Below, in pieces: positions 33,480 to 45,000 of a stretch of 64,000 nucleotides of DNA; positions within the stretch are counted from its first letter, which is position 1; each line of letters opens with the position of its first letter. The DNA lies in the NCBI GenBank assembly GCA_963693315.1, contig OY856186.1, positions 238,889,377 to 238,953,376 on the forward strand, written 5' to 3'. Below the pieces are notes generated by a model. That model searched no databases, was not told where the DNA came from, and was given only the letters and a program-made list of their open reading frames with translations. This stretch comes from Diogma glabrata. Lineage: Eukaryota; Arthropoda; Insecta; Diptera; Cylindrotomidae. Both the position numbers and the translations under genes were made by a program.

Positions 33480-35225
33480 ATAATTCAACGTGAGAGAATA
33501 TTTGTTTATCACGAGGAAGAATATTCTCAAGTTTAAATTGCTTAACAATGGATATTTCGCGTAGAGCTGTCCAACGTACGTTTGCGTGCTATCGTGCTCC
33601 AGACACTCACGACTCAAAAAAACGTTCTAGCTGCCCAAAAAATACATCAAACCGTTAAGAAATTGAAATAGCGAATATCTCTCTATTAAATAGACGTCTC
33701 TCCAGGTAAGTTACTCTGAAGTACAATCAATTTCTTGATCCAAAAGTTGGTGTGTCTACAATACAAAGTAGTATTCGAGAAAAGGGTCTTAATGAACGAG
33801 TTGCCGCACGGAAATCATTACTGCAGTCAGGAAATAAGGAAAAACGATTAAAATAGGCACTGGCACAAAAAGATTGGTCACCTCGACAGTGATGGAAAGC
33901 CATGTGAACCGATGAATCGCCGTTTCTAATGTTTGGAAAAAAGCGAAGAATTTCCGTACTACGCCGAAATGGAGAATGATTTAGACGACTGCACAAGATG
34001 ACTTGATTGACTGTGAAACATGGTGGAGGATCCGTTATGGTATGGAGATGCTTTGACGGCAAGTAGTTTGCACAAAATTGTGGTGATTATGAATAAGGAA
34101 ATGTATAGAAACATTCTAGAAACCCAAGTTGTGCCATCTGCTAAGAAACTATTTCGGATCAATAAGTCTTTATACAGGATAATTACCCCAAACATAAAAG
34201 AAAGATATGCACGCAGTTTTAAAGAATTTGGAAAACAAAAAAGTGCTTACAGTATTCGAGTGGCCACCACAAACTCCTGATTGCAACCCCATCGAATTAC
34301 TATAGGAAGAAATGGATCGGCAGGTTCGAAAAACAAATATTGCATCTATTATTAATCTCTGGGAGAAACTCCAGTCGGTGTTGGATAATTTGGATGCAGA
34401 ATGTCTTGACAATTTTTTTTTTTTTTTTTAATAAAATTTGTTGTGTAATAGGGTTTAGAAAATGTGTCACAACAACACATAAATACCTTTTAAAACCTAG
34501 GTCTAGACCTGGGTCTCACAACAACTGGCGTTCTAAGGTGTTGATTAACGCTTTCTTTAAACCTTTGCGGATTGAAGCCACCTAAGATTAAGTGTTCCGG
34601 CAAACTAATCCATTTGTACGCAGTTCGGACAAAGAAGTCTCTCTGCGATCTGCCAGTATGACAGCGCGGGATCTTTACCGTTTCACTGGTTGCGGCAGCC
34701 GATTGCCGTGTGGAATGGGGGTAAGAATAAGTTTGAGGCATGATGCCGCTGGTTTCATCTGAGCACTGTTGATGACGAATTTGTAAAAAACAACGAGGTC
34801 AGCAACAGTGCGACGATGTTGTAGGGAATCAAGTTTTGATGTCAAAGCTCGATCACCCACAATTTATATAGCCCGCTTTTGAACAGAGTTCAAGAGGGCC
34901 AAGATGGAAACAGAAGCAGCACCGCAAACTTGACAACAGTACTCCATACAGGGACGAATATAGGACTTATAAACATGGAGCAATTGGTAAGGAGTGAAAA
35001 ATATTTTGCATCTATTTACGAGGCCGGGTTTTTTAGACGCGCTTTTTGCCATCGCCATTACATGGTCGTTCCAGAGTAGGTCATTTGAAACTGTGACACC
35101 CAATAAACGAATGTTTTTACATTCACCTATTGGTTCATCAATTAGTCGGTAGAATGCCAAGAATTTATGCAGCAATTATTAAAAAAATGGGTGATTATTT
35201 CGATAAGTCCAATATTGGGCTAAAT
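33480..35225 (+). pseudogene. Tc1-type transposase, decayed and split
   Basis: Pieces in several frames: an HTH-like start near 33540, a catalytic Asp in WTDES at about 33907-33921, VKHGGGSVMVW near 34012-34045, a second Asp in QDNYPKH near 34174-34195, and a terminal Glu in PDCNPIELL near 34280-34305. The C-terminus resumes after the LINE at 35141 with SRMPRIYAAI. Cut-and-paste transposition would require these DDE residues, which survive, but stops and frameshifts inactivate the gene. Confidence 0.8.
34415..35138 (-). mobile_element. LINE-C copy 2, 5' truncated, in Tc1 transposase
   Basis: A T-run at 34413-34429 leads into sequence nearly identical to 10430-11160. Translation gives SGFMPQTYSYPHSTRQ-type C-terminus and MEYCCQVCGAAS, with frameshifts. 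Similarity stops at 35138. CAATT occurs at both junctions (34410-34414 and 35139-35143), and the transposase reading continues across. Confidence 0.85.
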
Positions 35226-35593
35226 AAACCTAAATGTGGGCTAAATTATTTTGTTAAAAGTTAAAAAGTTAAAGTTTTATATTTCAATATTATTATAACA
35301 CAATAAAGTGAAGTGCATATTTAATTTTGCCTTTTCACTAAAAATTAAAGGACGCCTCATACTTTCTGTCTCTACTGTATTTAATTTGGTTTGATAATTT
35401 TTTTGAATTATTTTGTTTCTACTTAAATTTTTTATGTAAACTAATCGGACACATCTAATTCTATTTGTACACAAAACTATCTGACCCCGAAATCTACCTA
35501 TTTCTAGTGAATGTGCCGTTTGGACTTTTGGACATTTGGACTTTGGACAAAAAAAACAGAAACGGTCTAGTAGACGAGGAAATAAAGCATTAC

Positions 35594-36663
35594 ACCTAAG
35601 CAAGTTGGCAGAGTAAGATGGATCAAGCTACGGTTTTTTGTATTCGATTGAGGAAGCCGTCAGGAAAGTTTGTTAACATAGCCACTTATCGGCAAAAAAC
35701 CTCTGGAGTATCTAGGAGCCAGGGCGGGTTATATACACATCGCATCTCCAGAAACTTTCCATAAATGCAGCTCGAAATTGATCGAAGCTCGTTACTTGGG
35801 GGTTTTTGGGGGCTGAACACGAATATGATGTTAGCGATGACCTTCGGAGTACCTAGGGCTCAGGGCGGGTATGTCTAACTCATCTCCTGGAACTTTCCAT
35901 TAATTCAGCTCGAAATTGATCGAAGCTCGTTACTCGGGGGTTGTTGAGGTCGCTGAACACAAATATGATGTCGGCGATGACCTCCGAAGTATCTAGAGCC
36001 CAGGGCGGGTATGTATCACTCATCTCCTGGAACTTTCCATAAATTCAGCTCGAAATTGATCGAAGCTCGTTACTCGGGGGTTTTTGAGGTCGCTGAACAC
36101 GAATACGATGTCGGCGATGACCCTCGGAGTAATTAATGCCCAGGACGGATATGCCTAACTCATCTCCTGGAACTTTCCATTAATAAAATAAAATAAAATA
36201 ATAAAAAATAAAATAATCGATTAAATAAAATAATCGAGTTTTAATTATGGAAATTTTCAGGATATGAGTTAAATATGCCCGTCCTGGGCCCCAGGTATTC
36301 TGAGGGTCATCGTCAACATCACATTCGTGTTCAGTCACCCCAAAAACCCCCGATTAACGAGCTTCGATCAATTTCAAACTGTATTTATGGAAAATTCCAG
36401 GAGATGAGGAGCATATAACCCTCCCTGGCACCTAGGTACTCCAAAGGTCATCCCCGACATCATATTTGTGTTCAGCGGCCCCAAACAACCCTACCCTCCT
36501 CCACCCAGGTATATATAACCCGCCCTGGCCCTAGGTACTATAGAGGTTTTTTGGCTATATTCACAAACAAAGTGGACATATTCACAAACTTTCCTGACGG
36601 CTTCCTGAATGGAATGCAAAAAACCGCATCTCGATCCATCTTACTCTGCCAATTTGCTTAGGT
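35594..36663. mobile_element. Foldback element with tandem 139-bp units in its arms
   Basis: The ends ACCTAAGCAAGTTGGCAGAG and the inverted CTCTGCCAATTTGCTTAGGT start arms that match for about 150 bp. Inside, units beginning CAGCTCGAAATTGATCGAAG occur at 35768, 35906 and 36046 (periods 138 and 140), with inverted relatives in the right arm near 36300-36480. An AATAA-rich spacer lies at 36182-36240. Units contain CAGGGCGGGTATG and GGCGATGACC, GC-rich for the region. No protein. The architecture fits Foldback-type transposons. Confidence 0.75.
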
Positions 36664-38085
36664 TTGACCTATTTTTGTGCATTATTTCCTCGCCTATAGA
36701 ATATCATCAAAATAATATTTATATGTTTTCACATTAAAATTACTTATTGCCTTATTTTCTATAAAATTTAATATTTAATTTTTCCTTTACTTCAATCAAA
36801 AAGAATATAATCCTTTGCAAAGTATTTAGCACACAACTATTTGTATCACATATGATTTTAACAACATTATTTAAAAACATTTTGCAAGCCAAATGTCTAA
36901 TATGATATTTCTTTTTTTTCGAAATTTTAACAAAATATTTTTACAAAGTTTTAAAGCTTAGCTCTTTGAATTTATAATTTGTTATTTTTTTGGAATACGT
37001 AACTTTAAATTACCAACCATAATCGCCTAACTGTTTTAATTTTAACTGTCAATTTTTTTGGAAGTTAAAAAAAATTAACTTTTACGCGATCAAAACATTA
37101 AATTATTGTCTCTTCATTATTATCTTCGTTACTTTTTCAGGAGGCAACTAGTATTTTCATCATATGTCGTCACTATAGGGTATTGGAAATACAACATGCA
37201 TCATTATTTCTAACCGAAAAACATATCGCACTTCCAAGAAAACTAGGTATCAGTCTGTAATGACATCATACACAACAAATTAGCGAAACCACAATTCGTT
37301 ACTGATTATTGTACACAAATTTTCCAGCTTGTTCACTGAAATATATGTAATAAAAATCAATGTATTGTAAAAAAAATGAAACAATAAATCGATTCTTCTT
37401 ATTTTGATTTGATGTTTTTGTTCTTAAATCTAAACGATGATTTTATCGTATGAACTTTGATTGGTGGAATAAAGAATACAGAGAAGAAATGAATTAGTGC
37501 ATTTATTGCGATATAGGTTTTATTTGAATTTATAATTCTTATATATTCTTATACAAGAGTAGATGTTTTTTTTTCTAAATGCAAAATGTTGCGGCATAAC
37601 AAGAGTAGTTAGGAAAACCTAAATACAGTCAGGGTGTGATCAGGTCCTAGACAGTACAGAAAGGGCAAGTCTTATTTGGGCAATCTGATGAGATCTTGTT
37701 CCGGGTCTGATTTACAATACCCTTTTAGGGTTAACCTTATTTGAATATATCAGGCTCTGATTCGGTTTTTCATATTTGATCCCTAGCTGATTGATTGATT
37801 AAAATTCACTAGAGTATTTTACATTATAGAAATATATAGTTAAAACCATTTCATGTATGTTTTGGTTATCGCTTCTCGGCTAAAAGACTATAATAATAGT
37901 GATTATAATGATCGGCAATCCCAATCAGGACCTGCTAGTTAAAAAACGTTACACTCATGATCAGGGCCCAATCAGGCTGCCCTACCAATGCCTGATCCGG
38001 ACAAGGGCAAACCTGATCGGGACCTTATTTTAGCACTGACAAATGTCTGCTCAGGTAGATAGTCTGGTACATGCAATTCATATAA
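36664..38085. other. AT-rich stretch, no gene seen
   Basis: From 37630 to 38030 CTGATC, GATCAGG and TCAGG words are clustered (at least eight), which hints at an old short-unit repeat. Nothing else supported. Confidence 0.35.
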
Positions 38086-38093
38086 GGCTCAGG

Positions 38094-39022
38094 TACAGAT
38101 GTAAATTTACCGGTTAAATATATTTGTGGTAATTTTACCGTAAAATTACCGGTAAGATTGGTAAAATTGGTAATATTGGTAAAATATAAAACTTTTTCAA
38201 AACATTTAAATATAGTTGCAATTTCATTTAATTCAAAATTGATGAATATCACAATCATTTCTAGTTTATAAAAACATAAAATGCATATCAAATATATTAT
38301 TATCGAGGGTAAATATCCTCACTCGCAGATTATTATAGACAGGAAGATACACATGCAACAACGGCCAATTCTTTTATCCCCCATCCATGAACGAAGATAA
38401 CGAAGCTGTTGTTCTGTTAGCAGGACATCTAGAAAATAGGCTGCCCGCCATTTTCACAGAAGCAAAAATGCAACAAATCCTGAACACACTAGCTTCAACG
38501 ATAACTGCTTCCTTCACTGTTATGTAAAATTATGCGTTTTTGAAAACACCGCCGTATTTGAAAATGTTTAGGTATAACACATCAAATAGAATGTCTGTGA
38601 CAATGTGTATTTGGAAGGTGTACCAAATTACTACACGAGTGACCTTTAGCATCCTCAGTGGATAATCAGGAAACTGTCAATATCAGGGAAAAAACTACCC
38701 ATTCCAACACATCGATCGAAACCAGTAGATAAAATAAATGTTTGCCCAAAGTACTCTACTTTGTGGCAACACGTAGAGACGTTAAAATTATCTACATTAA
38801 TGGGTATTGAGCTGCAAATCGATCGATCAGCTGAGATATTTTCACAACAATGTGCAAACAATTTTCAACTATACGGGGGTCAACAAAAAGCACAAAATTT
38901 AATATTTAGTAAAAAAAGATTATTCAAATTTTATTCCAATTTTACCAATTTTACCACGCCTAAGTAATATTACCAATTTTACCGGTAATTTTACCATGGG
39001 TAATATTACTTTTACATCTGTA
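38094..39022. mobile_element. hAT-like non-autonomous element, 929 bp
   Basis: Perfect 12-bp inverted ends TACAGATGTAAA ... TTTACATCTGTA, and identical 8-bp flanks GGCTCAGG at 38086-38093 and 39023-39030. Subterminal zones (38107-38185 and 38938-39010) are packed with GGTAA/TTACC words, probably transposase-binding repeats. No transposase recognised inside. Confidence 0.8.
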
Positions 39023-39030
39023 GGCTCAGG

Positions 39031-40837
39031 GTAATTACGGCACAGTACTGTTTGCCATTTTCTAGCTATCCTGTGCCTCTCATTACGTTATGTGCTATCT
39101 AATATACTGCAAAGATTGCATCAATTGAAGAGCGTTTCTTTCTGAAACCAAGATGCCGATCTTAACGCAAAAGTAATTCCAATATATTTAATTTAAAAAT
39201 TGAGAAAATCCATCAGAGCTGAAGATACCGATAGTTTTACGCAACAGTAAAGCTGTCAACAATCGTTATGCAGAATGGCTTGTCCTCTGAAGTTGGGCGT
39301 GATCCAAAAAGGTTTACATATATCTCAAAAACTCTCTGTTATTTGAAATGTTAAGGAGTAGTTGCCTAAAGGAGACTGGATATGGTTATAGGTAGAAGCT
39401 TTTGAACTTCATAAAAGCCAAACAGTTTTGTTAAATTTGTCGAGCATTCATTTGAGCATTCGTTTGATCGAAATGTGAACTTTTGCGTAGGACAAGTTGT
39501 GAAGAGCATTTGATACAGCTTTGTGAAATTGCTTTAGACTAAAAAATCATATTGGCAAAATGCGAAATTGGCAACGAAAAGCATCTTGATGAAACTTTGA
39601 TTGATGGTCTAGGCTCACTTAAAAATGAAAGATCTGGATTTGTTTTAAAATCGATCAAAATAGCGACAGGTATTTCAAACACCTGTTCATTTGAATCTTA
39701 AATAAATTCTAATCCTGGCTTTCAAACTTATTGAAATATAAGGTTTTAGTACTGTTCCTGTTGTACTTCCAGTTTGTCACTTCCGGTTAAATCGTTTGCT
39801 TTTAAATTTTACTATAGCCTACAGTTACAAATCGATTTTCATAAAACGTTGGTAAAAGGTTTCATTTTTATATTATAAGAAAGATTTTTTAGATTTTAGG
39901 GTACACTGAAGAAAAAAGGTTTGGACTTGAGAATTTACCATACAACAGGTGATTTTTATACCTATTATCTATGTTTCTTATATTTGTTGGGACCATGCAA
40001 CATTCGTGAATTAATTTTGATGACACTTTGACTAAATATGCAAATATGTATCGCAAAGAGCTGATTAGTTTTTGAGCGACATTGAAGAAAGTGGTGAGAG
40101 ATGACCTAAGTGCTTGTTTTTTTGAAAGCTCAATAGCATCCGTAGCTAATAATTAAATTTGCTGAAAGAAAGTACATAAGGTTGTAGTACGCAATTTGTG
40201 CAATTTGTTTTTTGTTCAATTTTTTGCATTTTTTCAGTGTCTTTATTCACACTACAGCCTTCAATAATGAAATGATTATGATGAAACTTATGAAGACATA
40301 ATAATCAAATTATAAAAAGGTCATTGTGAACATCTATACAGCCACAACGGGACGAGTTTTGTGAGTGCTAAAAAGTCTATCAGGCTAGCTATGATTGAGT
40401 CAAAGCACATTGAAACATAAACATTCGAAAGGGATAAAATGGCGCTTTATGACATCGGCAGCGCCACATCATGGTGGTATCTATGAGGCTGCTGTTGAAT
40501 GCATGATATATCACTTGAAATGTGTTGTTGGACTTCAAGTTTTGACGCAAAGGTAATTGCTTATACTTATTGCTCAGATTGAGGCAATCTTAAACTCATC
40601 CGTTGTTCAATGCCCCAAATGGTATGCAACCACTCACGCCAGGTTATTTCCTAGTTCATTTGTTGGCTCATTTTCTAGATCATTTCCGACACTTTTGTTT
40701 TACTACTTTTGTGGTAATTTTCAACACTTTGACCTGTAAATAAGATTTGCATCATCCAATCGGACAGATTAGGGAATTAGGCTGAGGAGCTAAACTTTAG
40801 TTTATGATTATGATAGGTAATAGTGAAATGATTTATA
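39031..40837. other. Non-coding stretch, no gene seen
   Basis: A segment near 40020-40140 (AGTTTTTGAGCGACATT) resembles 45590-45680, suggesting an old dispersed repeat. No open frame of interest. Confidence 0.35.
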
Positions 40838-41094
40838 TTTTTTTTTCTTTATTTGAAACAATAAAATTATAGAGATTTATACAATTTTAACAATAACAAT
40901 TTCTTAAATTTTATGTTTTAATCGTTTTTAAATTTTATGTTTTAATCGTCTCAAAGCATTGAGATGCTTGTCTATAAACCTTTCGTTTAAGTTAAATTAA
41001 TAAGTAAAATTCTTTTCAATAGTTAATAATAAACAGTATTTCAAATAATAACAATGAAATTATACATATAAACAAATGTTTTCTAATTTTAATA

Positions 41095-43190
41095 TCAAAA
41101 TGTTAATTTAAAACGAGACGAATTTTGATAAATATGATCTTTTAGTTTTGATTTAAACAAAGAAATCTGTTCCTCATTTTTCAAATTTCTTGGAAGATTA
41201 TTAAACCAAATTAATCCTCCATAAAAGAAAATCTTCTGAGCTTGATTTGTGCGACAAAATGAAATATAAAAATCACCAGCTTGTCTTGTTGGATAAGTAT
41301 GAATATTCTCTATGTTGTTGAAAATAAAATTGTTCTTGATAATTCCATATTTAATTTTAAAAACAAGCAAAATTGTTTCATACACAATTAGCAAGTTAAT
41401 TGGTAGATTAGTTTTGTTATATAAAGTAATAAATAGACGGTGTTAAATAATGTTTATTTTTGACACTTTTTAAAGATTTATTCATTAATCTGTATATTTC
41501 TTCTTTTCTGAAGGATGAACAAGATCCCCAAATTGGTGCCAAGTAACGAATATGACTTAGAATGTGAGCATTATATATCAGGAACTTAATGTGTTGTGGG
41601 AATAAGTTACGGGTTTTGTACAATATAAAAGCTGTTTTTCGAATTTTATCTTTGATACAATTTACATGATATTCCCAATTTAATTTAGAATCAATAACTA
41701 AACCCAAAAACTTTGTCAAATAAACTCTTGTAATTGTTTTATTATTTAAAAATATCGTATGGTTGTCAGCTTCATTAATGTTTTTATTCTTAATTTGGAA
41801 GAGAAGATAATTAGTTTTTAAATCGTTAAGAGAAAGAGAATTAGTTTGTGCCCAATCATTTATTTTTAGCAGGTCTGATTGTAATTTTATAAAAACATCA
41901 GCGATTATTTTTTCCCTATACACGCACTGAAAAAAAAATTGAAGTTCATGACAACCTCATCTCGAAGTTGGCAGCTGATTATTCATGCAAAGAAAAATTA
42001 TGTGCAAATAATTTCACTGTGATTGGGACAACTACACGATAACATTTTTCTAACAACAGAATGAGGTTTATTTAAAATATAAAGTGTTATATCCAATATA
42101 GTAGTAGTTGAATAAAGATAATAACTATTTAACTGAAAACAATTTTCTTTGGCCTTATATCATGAATTTTTCATTTTAAAGTTCAAGTATTTGAGATTAA
42201 TTGAACTATGTTTTATTTTCACATAAATATTTCGTGTGATTGTCTCAACCTCATCGATTTATAATTGTAGAGTTGTTGAAGCAATTTCGTAGTTTGATTC
42301 GCCATATGTGACCGCACGATAACCATATCATCTGCATACATATGAAGAGACCCATCAAGAGTTAGATCTAAAACATCATTTATGTATAAATTAAACAAAA
42401 GTGGACCAAGTAACGAGCCTTGAGGTACTCCCTGCTTAATAGTTAAATAATTCCCATTAACTTTTTCTAGTTTAACAAACTGCATTCTTTCCTTTAAATA
42501 AGATATAATAAATTGAATGTATTTAATTGATAGTCCTATATGTAGTAATTTTCTGATCAATTTTTTATGACAAATTGAATCAGCTCTTCTGATATCAACA
42601 AACAAACAAGGTGTGTATAGTTCATCATCTGTTCCCTTTCTTATTGGAACTATTAACTGAGCCACTGCAGGCAGCAATTGTACTTGAAAACCAAATTGAT
42701 TTTTGTGAATTAGATTGTTGCTTTTACAATAATGAGATAGTCGTTTTAACAATACAGACTCAAAAATGTTTGCAAAAGTTGTTCCCACAGAAACACATCT
42801 GTAATTTGATATTTCAATTTTTGAGCCTCCTTTATGTAATGGTATTACTTGAGCAGTTTTAAGGCATTGAGGATATTGATTTTCTTCTAAACATTCATTG
42901 ATGAGTTTAGTGAATTTGTCCGCTAAACAATCTTTTAAAAATAATGAAAATTTTGCTGATATTTTATCATATCCAACAGCAGATTTTTTATTTAGGCTAT
43001 TCATAATTTCGAGGATTTCTTGTTCGGTAGTAAACTCTATATTCAGTATAGTTTGTGAACTTGAATTCAAATTTATTATAATCCATACTATTGTTAGGAA
43101 TTATGGATTCTTTAGAATTCATAAACTACTCATTGAACATATTACAAATTTCTTTTGGATCTTCGATTAAGAAATCGAAATTATTATTTA
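41095..43190 (-). pseudogene. LINE-D reverse transcriptase, interrupted
   Basis: From 43070: INSLNKKSAVGYDKIS-type finger region, QVIPLHKGGSKIEISNYRCV, LFVDIRRADSICHKKLI in place of the usual catalytic Asp block, GVPQGSLLGPLLFNLYIND, and YADD near 42325. After the inserted repeat, NDWAQTNSLSLNDLKTNYL and a thumb region run to 41417. The C-terminus (RQAGDFYISFCRTNQAQKIF, FNNLPRNLKN) is at 41394-41095 in another frame. It resembles CR1-group polymerases. The insertion and frameshifts inactivate it. Confidence 0.8.
41928..42312 (-). repeat. 447-bp repeat family, copy B
   Basis: Matches 30278-30724 in inverse orientation from its TGAAAAAAA end inward. It lacks the outer 60 bp of copy A on the far side. 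CGCAC occurs directly at both edges (41923-41927 and 42313-42317). Confidence 0.6.
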
Positions 43191-43200
43191 TTTTGGATCT

Positions 43201-43840
43201 TCGATTTGATTGTTTTATTTTCGGTCGCTTTAGCCAATCTATACAGGGAAAGGAAAAGAGTGGTTTTTGAAATAGTTCGTAAAATGTGCATTAATTGTGC
43301 ATGTTTTAATCCTCGTACACAAAAGTGTGCCTATTAAATGCCATGCACATGATGTGCACATGTCATAAAAAGCCTTAGCACATATCTGCACACAAAAGTT
43401 ACCCGCTTGTTTTATGAATAATAACAAATGATAATAAACAACGAATTTAAAAAACGGAGAGTGAAAAAGTAGTTAAACATTTTCTAAAATGGCTGGTTTT
43501 ACTTTTAATGAGATAATCTGACTTTCGTCAGATATGGAGGGGCTGAAATCTTAAGCTCTGAGATATCAAGACTTCCGTTTTGGTTAAGGATTTTGATATA
43601 GTTTTCGGTAAAAAACTTTTATGAGGACATTGTTTTTAGTTTTAGCAGCGATGTATATCAAACATAGCTCTTTATTAAAGTGCAAGTATTTTTTTATCTC
43701 TGTTTAGAAATTTTTTACAAAACTAACGTCAACATCAATACGTTGCCGGAAAATCATAACAGATCATATATTAACATAGTTTAGTGAAAAGATGATACAC
43801 TCAGCAAACTACCCATTTAGCGTTTCGAGAAAATATTACA
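43201..43840. other. Non-coding stretch, no gene seen
   Basis: Short TGCAC/GTGCA words recur at 43285-43400. Otherwise nothing. Confidence 0.35.
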
Positions 43841-44330
43841 AAATCACAAATTCATATTTCTTTCAAAATTTAAAAAAATATTGTAAAAATTAAATAAAAT
43901 CAAACGTTTTTCAAAATTCTAAATATATTCCAAAAATTATTAGAAAATCAAAGATTAAACTTTTTTCAAAAATTCTGAAAATATTGCAAAAATTATAACA
44001 AAATCAATAATTGAAACTTTTTTCAAAATTCCAAAAATATTCCAAAAATTAGAATAAAATCAAATATTTAAACTTTTTCTAAATTCTAATAATATTCCAA
44101 AAATTCTTAAAAATTCAAAAATTCAAACTTTTTCCAAAATTTTAAAAATATTGCAAAAATTATAACAATAACAAATATTAAAACTTTTTTCAAAATTCCA
44201 AAAATTATAATAAAAACAAAAATTTTTAAAAATGCTACAAATATTCCGAAAATTCTTACAAAATCAAAAATACAAACTTTTTTCAAAATTCCAAAAACAT
44301 TTCAAGAACTAAAAATTCAAAAATTTCCTT
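43841..44330. repeat. Degenerate tandem array, period about 55 bp
   Basis: About eight units of TTTTTTCAAAATTCCAAAAA-type sequence with starts near 43863, 43911, 43966, 44023, 44079, 44133, 44190 and 44283. Highly A-rich on this strand. Confidence 0.6.
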
Positions 44331-44379
44331 GGCATATTTACGTCATACAAACAGCTAAATTTTTTTTCCAAAAAAATCA

Positions 44380-45000
44380 TTTTTTTGACATACTTGACAA
44401 CATTTTTTTGACAAACTTATACTGCAATAAAATTCTCAATAATAATAATATGATGTTCATTTTATCCAAATAACTAATTTTATTATTTTCTATAAAAAAA
44501 ATTAAAACCATTCTTTTGACACACTTGACAACATTTTTTTGACAAACTTATAATGCCATAATTCTCCTTAATAATACTAAAATTTCATGTCATACAAATA
44601 ATTAATTTTATTTTTTCCAAAAAATTGGGTAAAAAAATAAATAAAAATCTTTCTTTTGATTGCCACCATTTTTTGATTGGAATGCCATAATTCTTAATAA
44701 CAATAACAATAATAAAATGATTTGTATGACATGAAATACAAATCATTAATTTTATTTTTTTCCAAAAAATTGGGCAAAAAATTAATAAAAGTCTTTTTTT
44801 GGACACATATACAACATTTTTTTGACAAACTTGTAATGCTATAATCTAGTGTTTGGTCTCACATACCAATTCCGACCATCAAGATTTCTTCAAACTCAAT
44901 GTTTCTATTTGTAATCACTTAAAATGAACGTTTTTTAAGCAAAAAATATGCAAATTTCCTTGTTTTGACACACTTGACGATTTTTTGACACACTTTCGGT
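44380..45000. repeat. Degenerate tandem array, period about 130-140 bp
   Basis: Units start near 44391, 44521, 44660 and 44802 with ACTTGACAACATTTTTTTGA-type sequence, and carry TTTTTTCCAAAAAATTGGG. A final partial unit lies near 44960. Confidence 0.55.

Larger units (their letters stand above)
33086..35377 (+). mobile_element. Tc1/mariner-type element interrupted by LINE-C
   Basis: Terminal inverted repeats CAGTAGGGGTAGAAAATATG (33086) and, inverted, CAGTAGAGACAGAAAGTATG (ending 35377), each flanked by TA, the Tc1/mariner target. Without the 0.72-kb LINE insertion the length is about 1.56 kb, normal for a Tc1 element. Confidence 0.85.
40838..43200 (-). mobile_element. LINE-D, 5' truncated, cut by a repeat
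   Basis: Minus-strand LINE; an A-rich 3' end lies at about 40838-40855 and the coding region fades at about 43200. The repeat at 41928-42312 interrupts it just after the catalytic YADD. Confidence 0.75.

Noticed and set aside
34020..34280. 86-codon frame as a host gene
   Set aside because: It is part of the decayed Tc1 transposase.
37683..37710. CTGATGAG as a hammerhead ribozyme core
   Set aside because: No matching CGAAA segment or stem arrangement follows.
37869..37890. ATCGCTTCTCGGC, identical to the first 13 bases of U2 snRNA
   Set aside because: The next bases depart from U2, no Sm site or further U2 helices follow, and 13 bases alone are not enough.
43841..45000. CRISPR-like array
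   Set aside because: Units are degenerate tandem repeats without conserved repeat-spacer alternation, in a eukaryotic setting.
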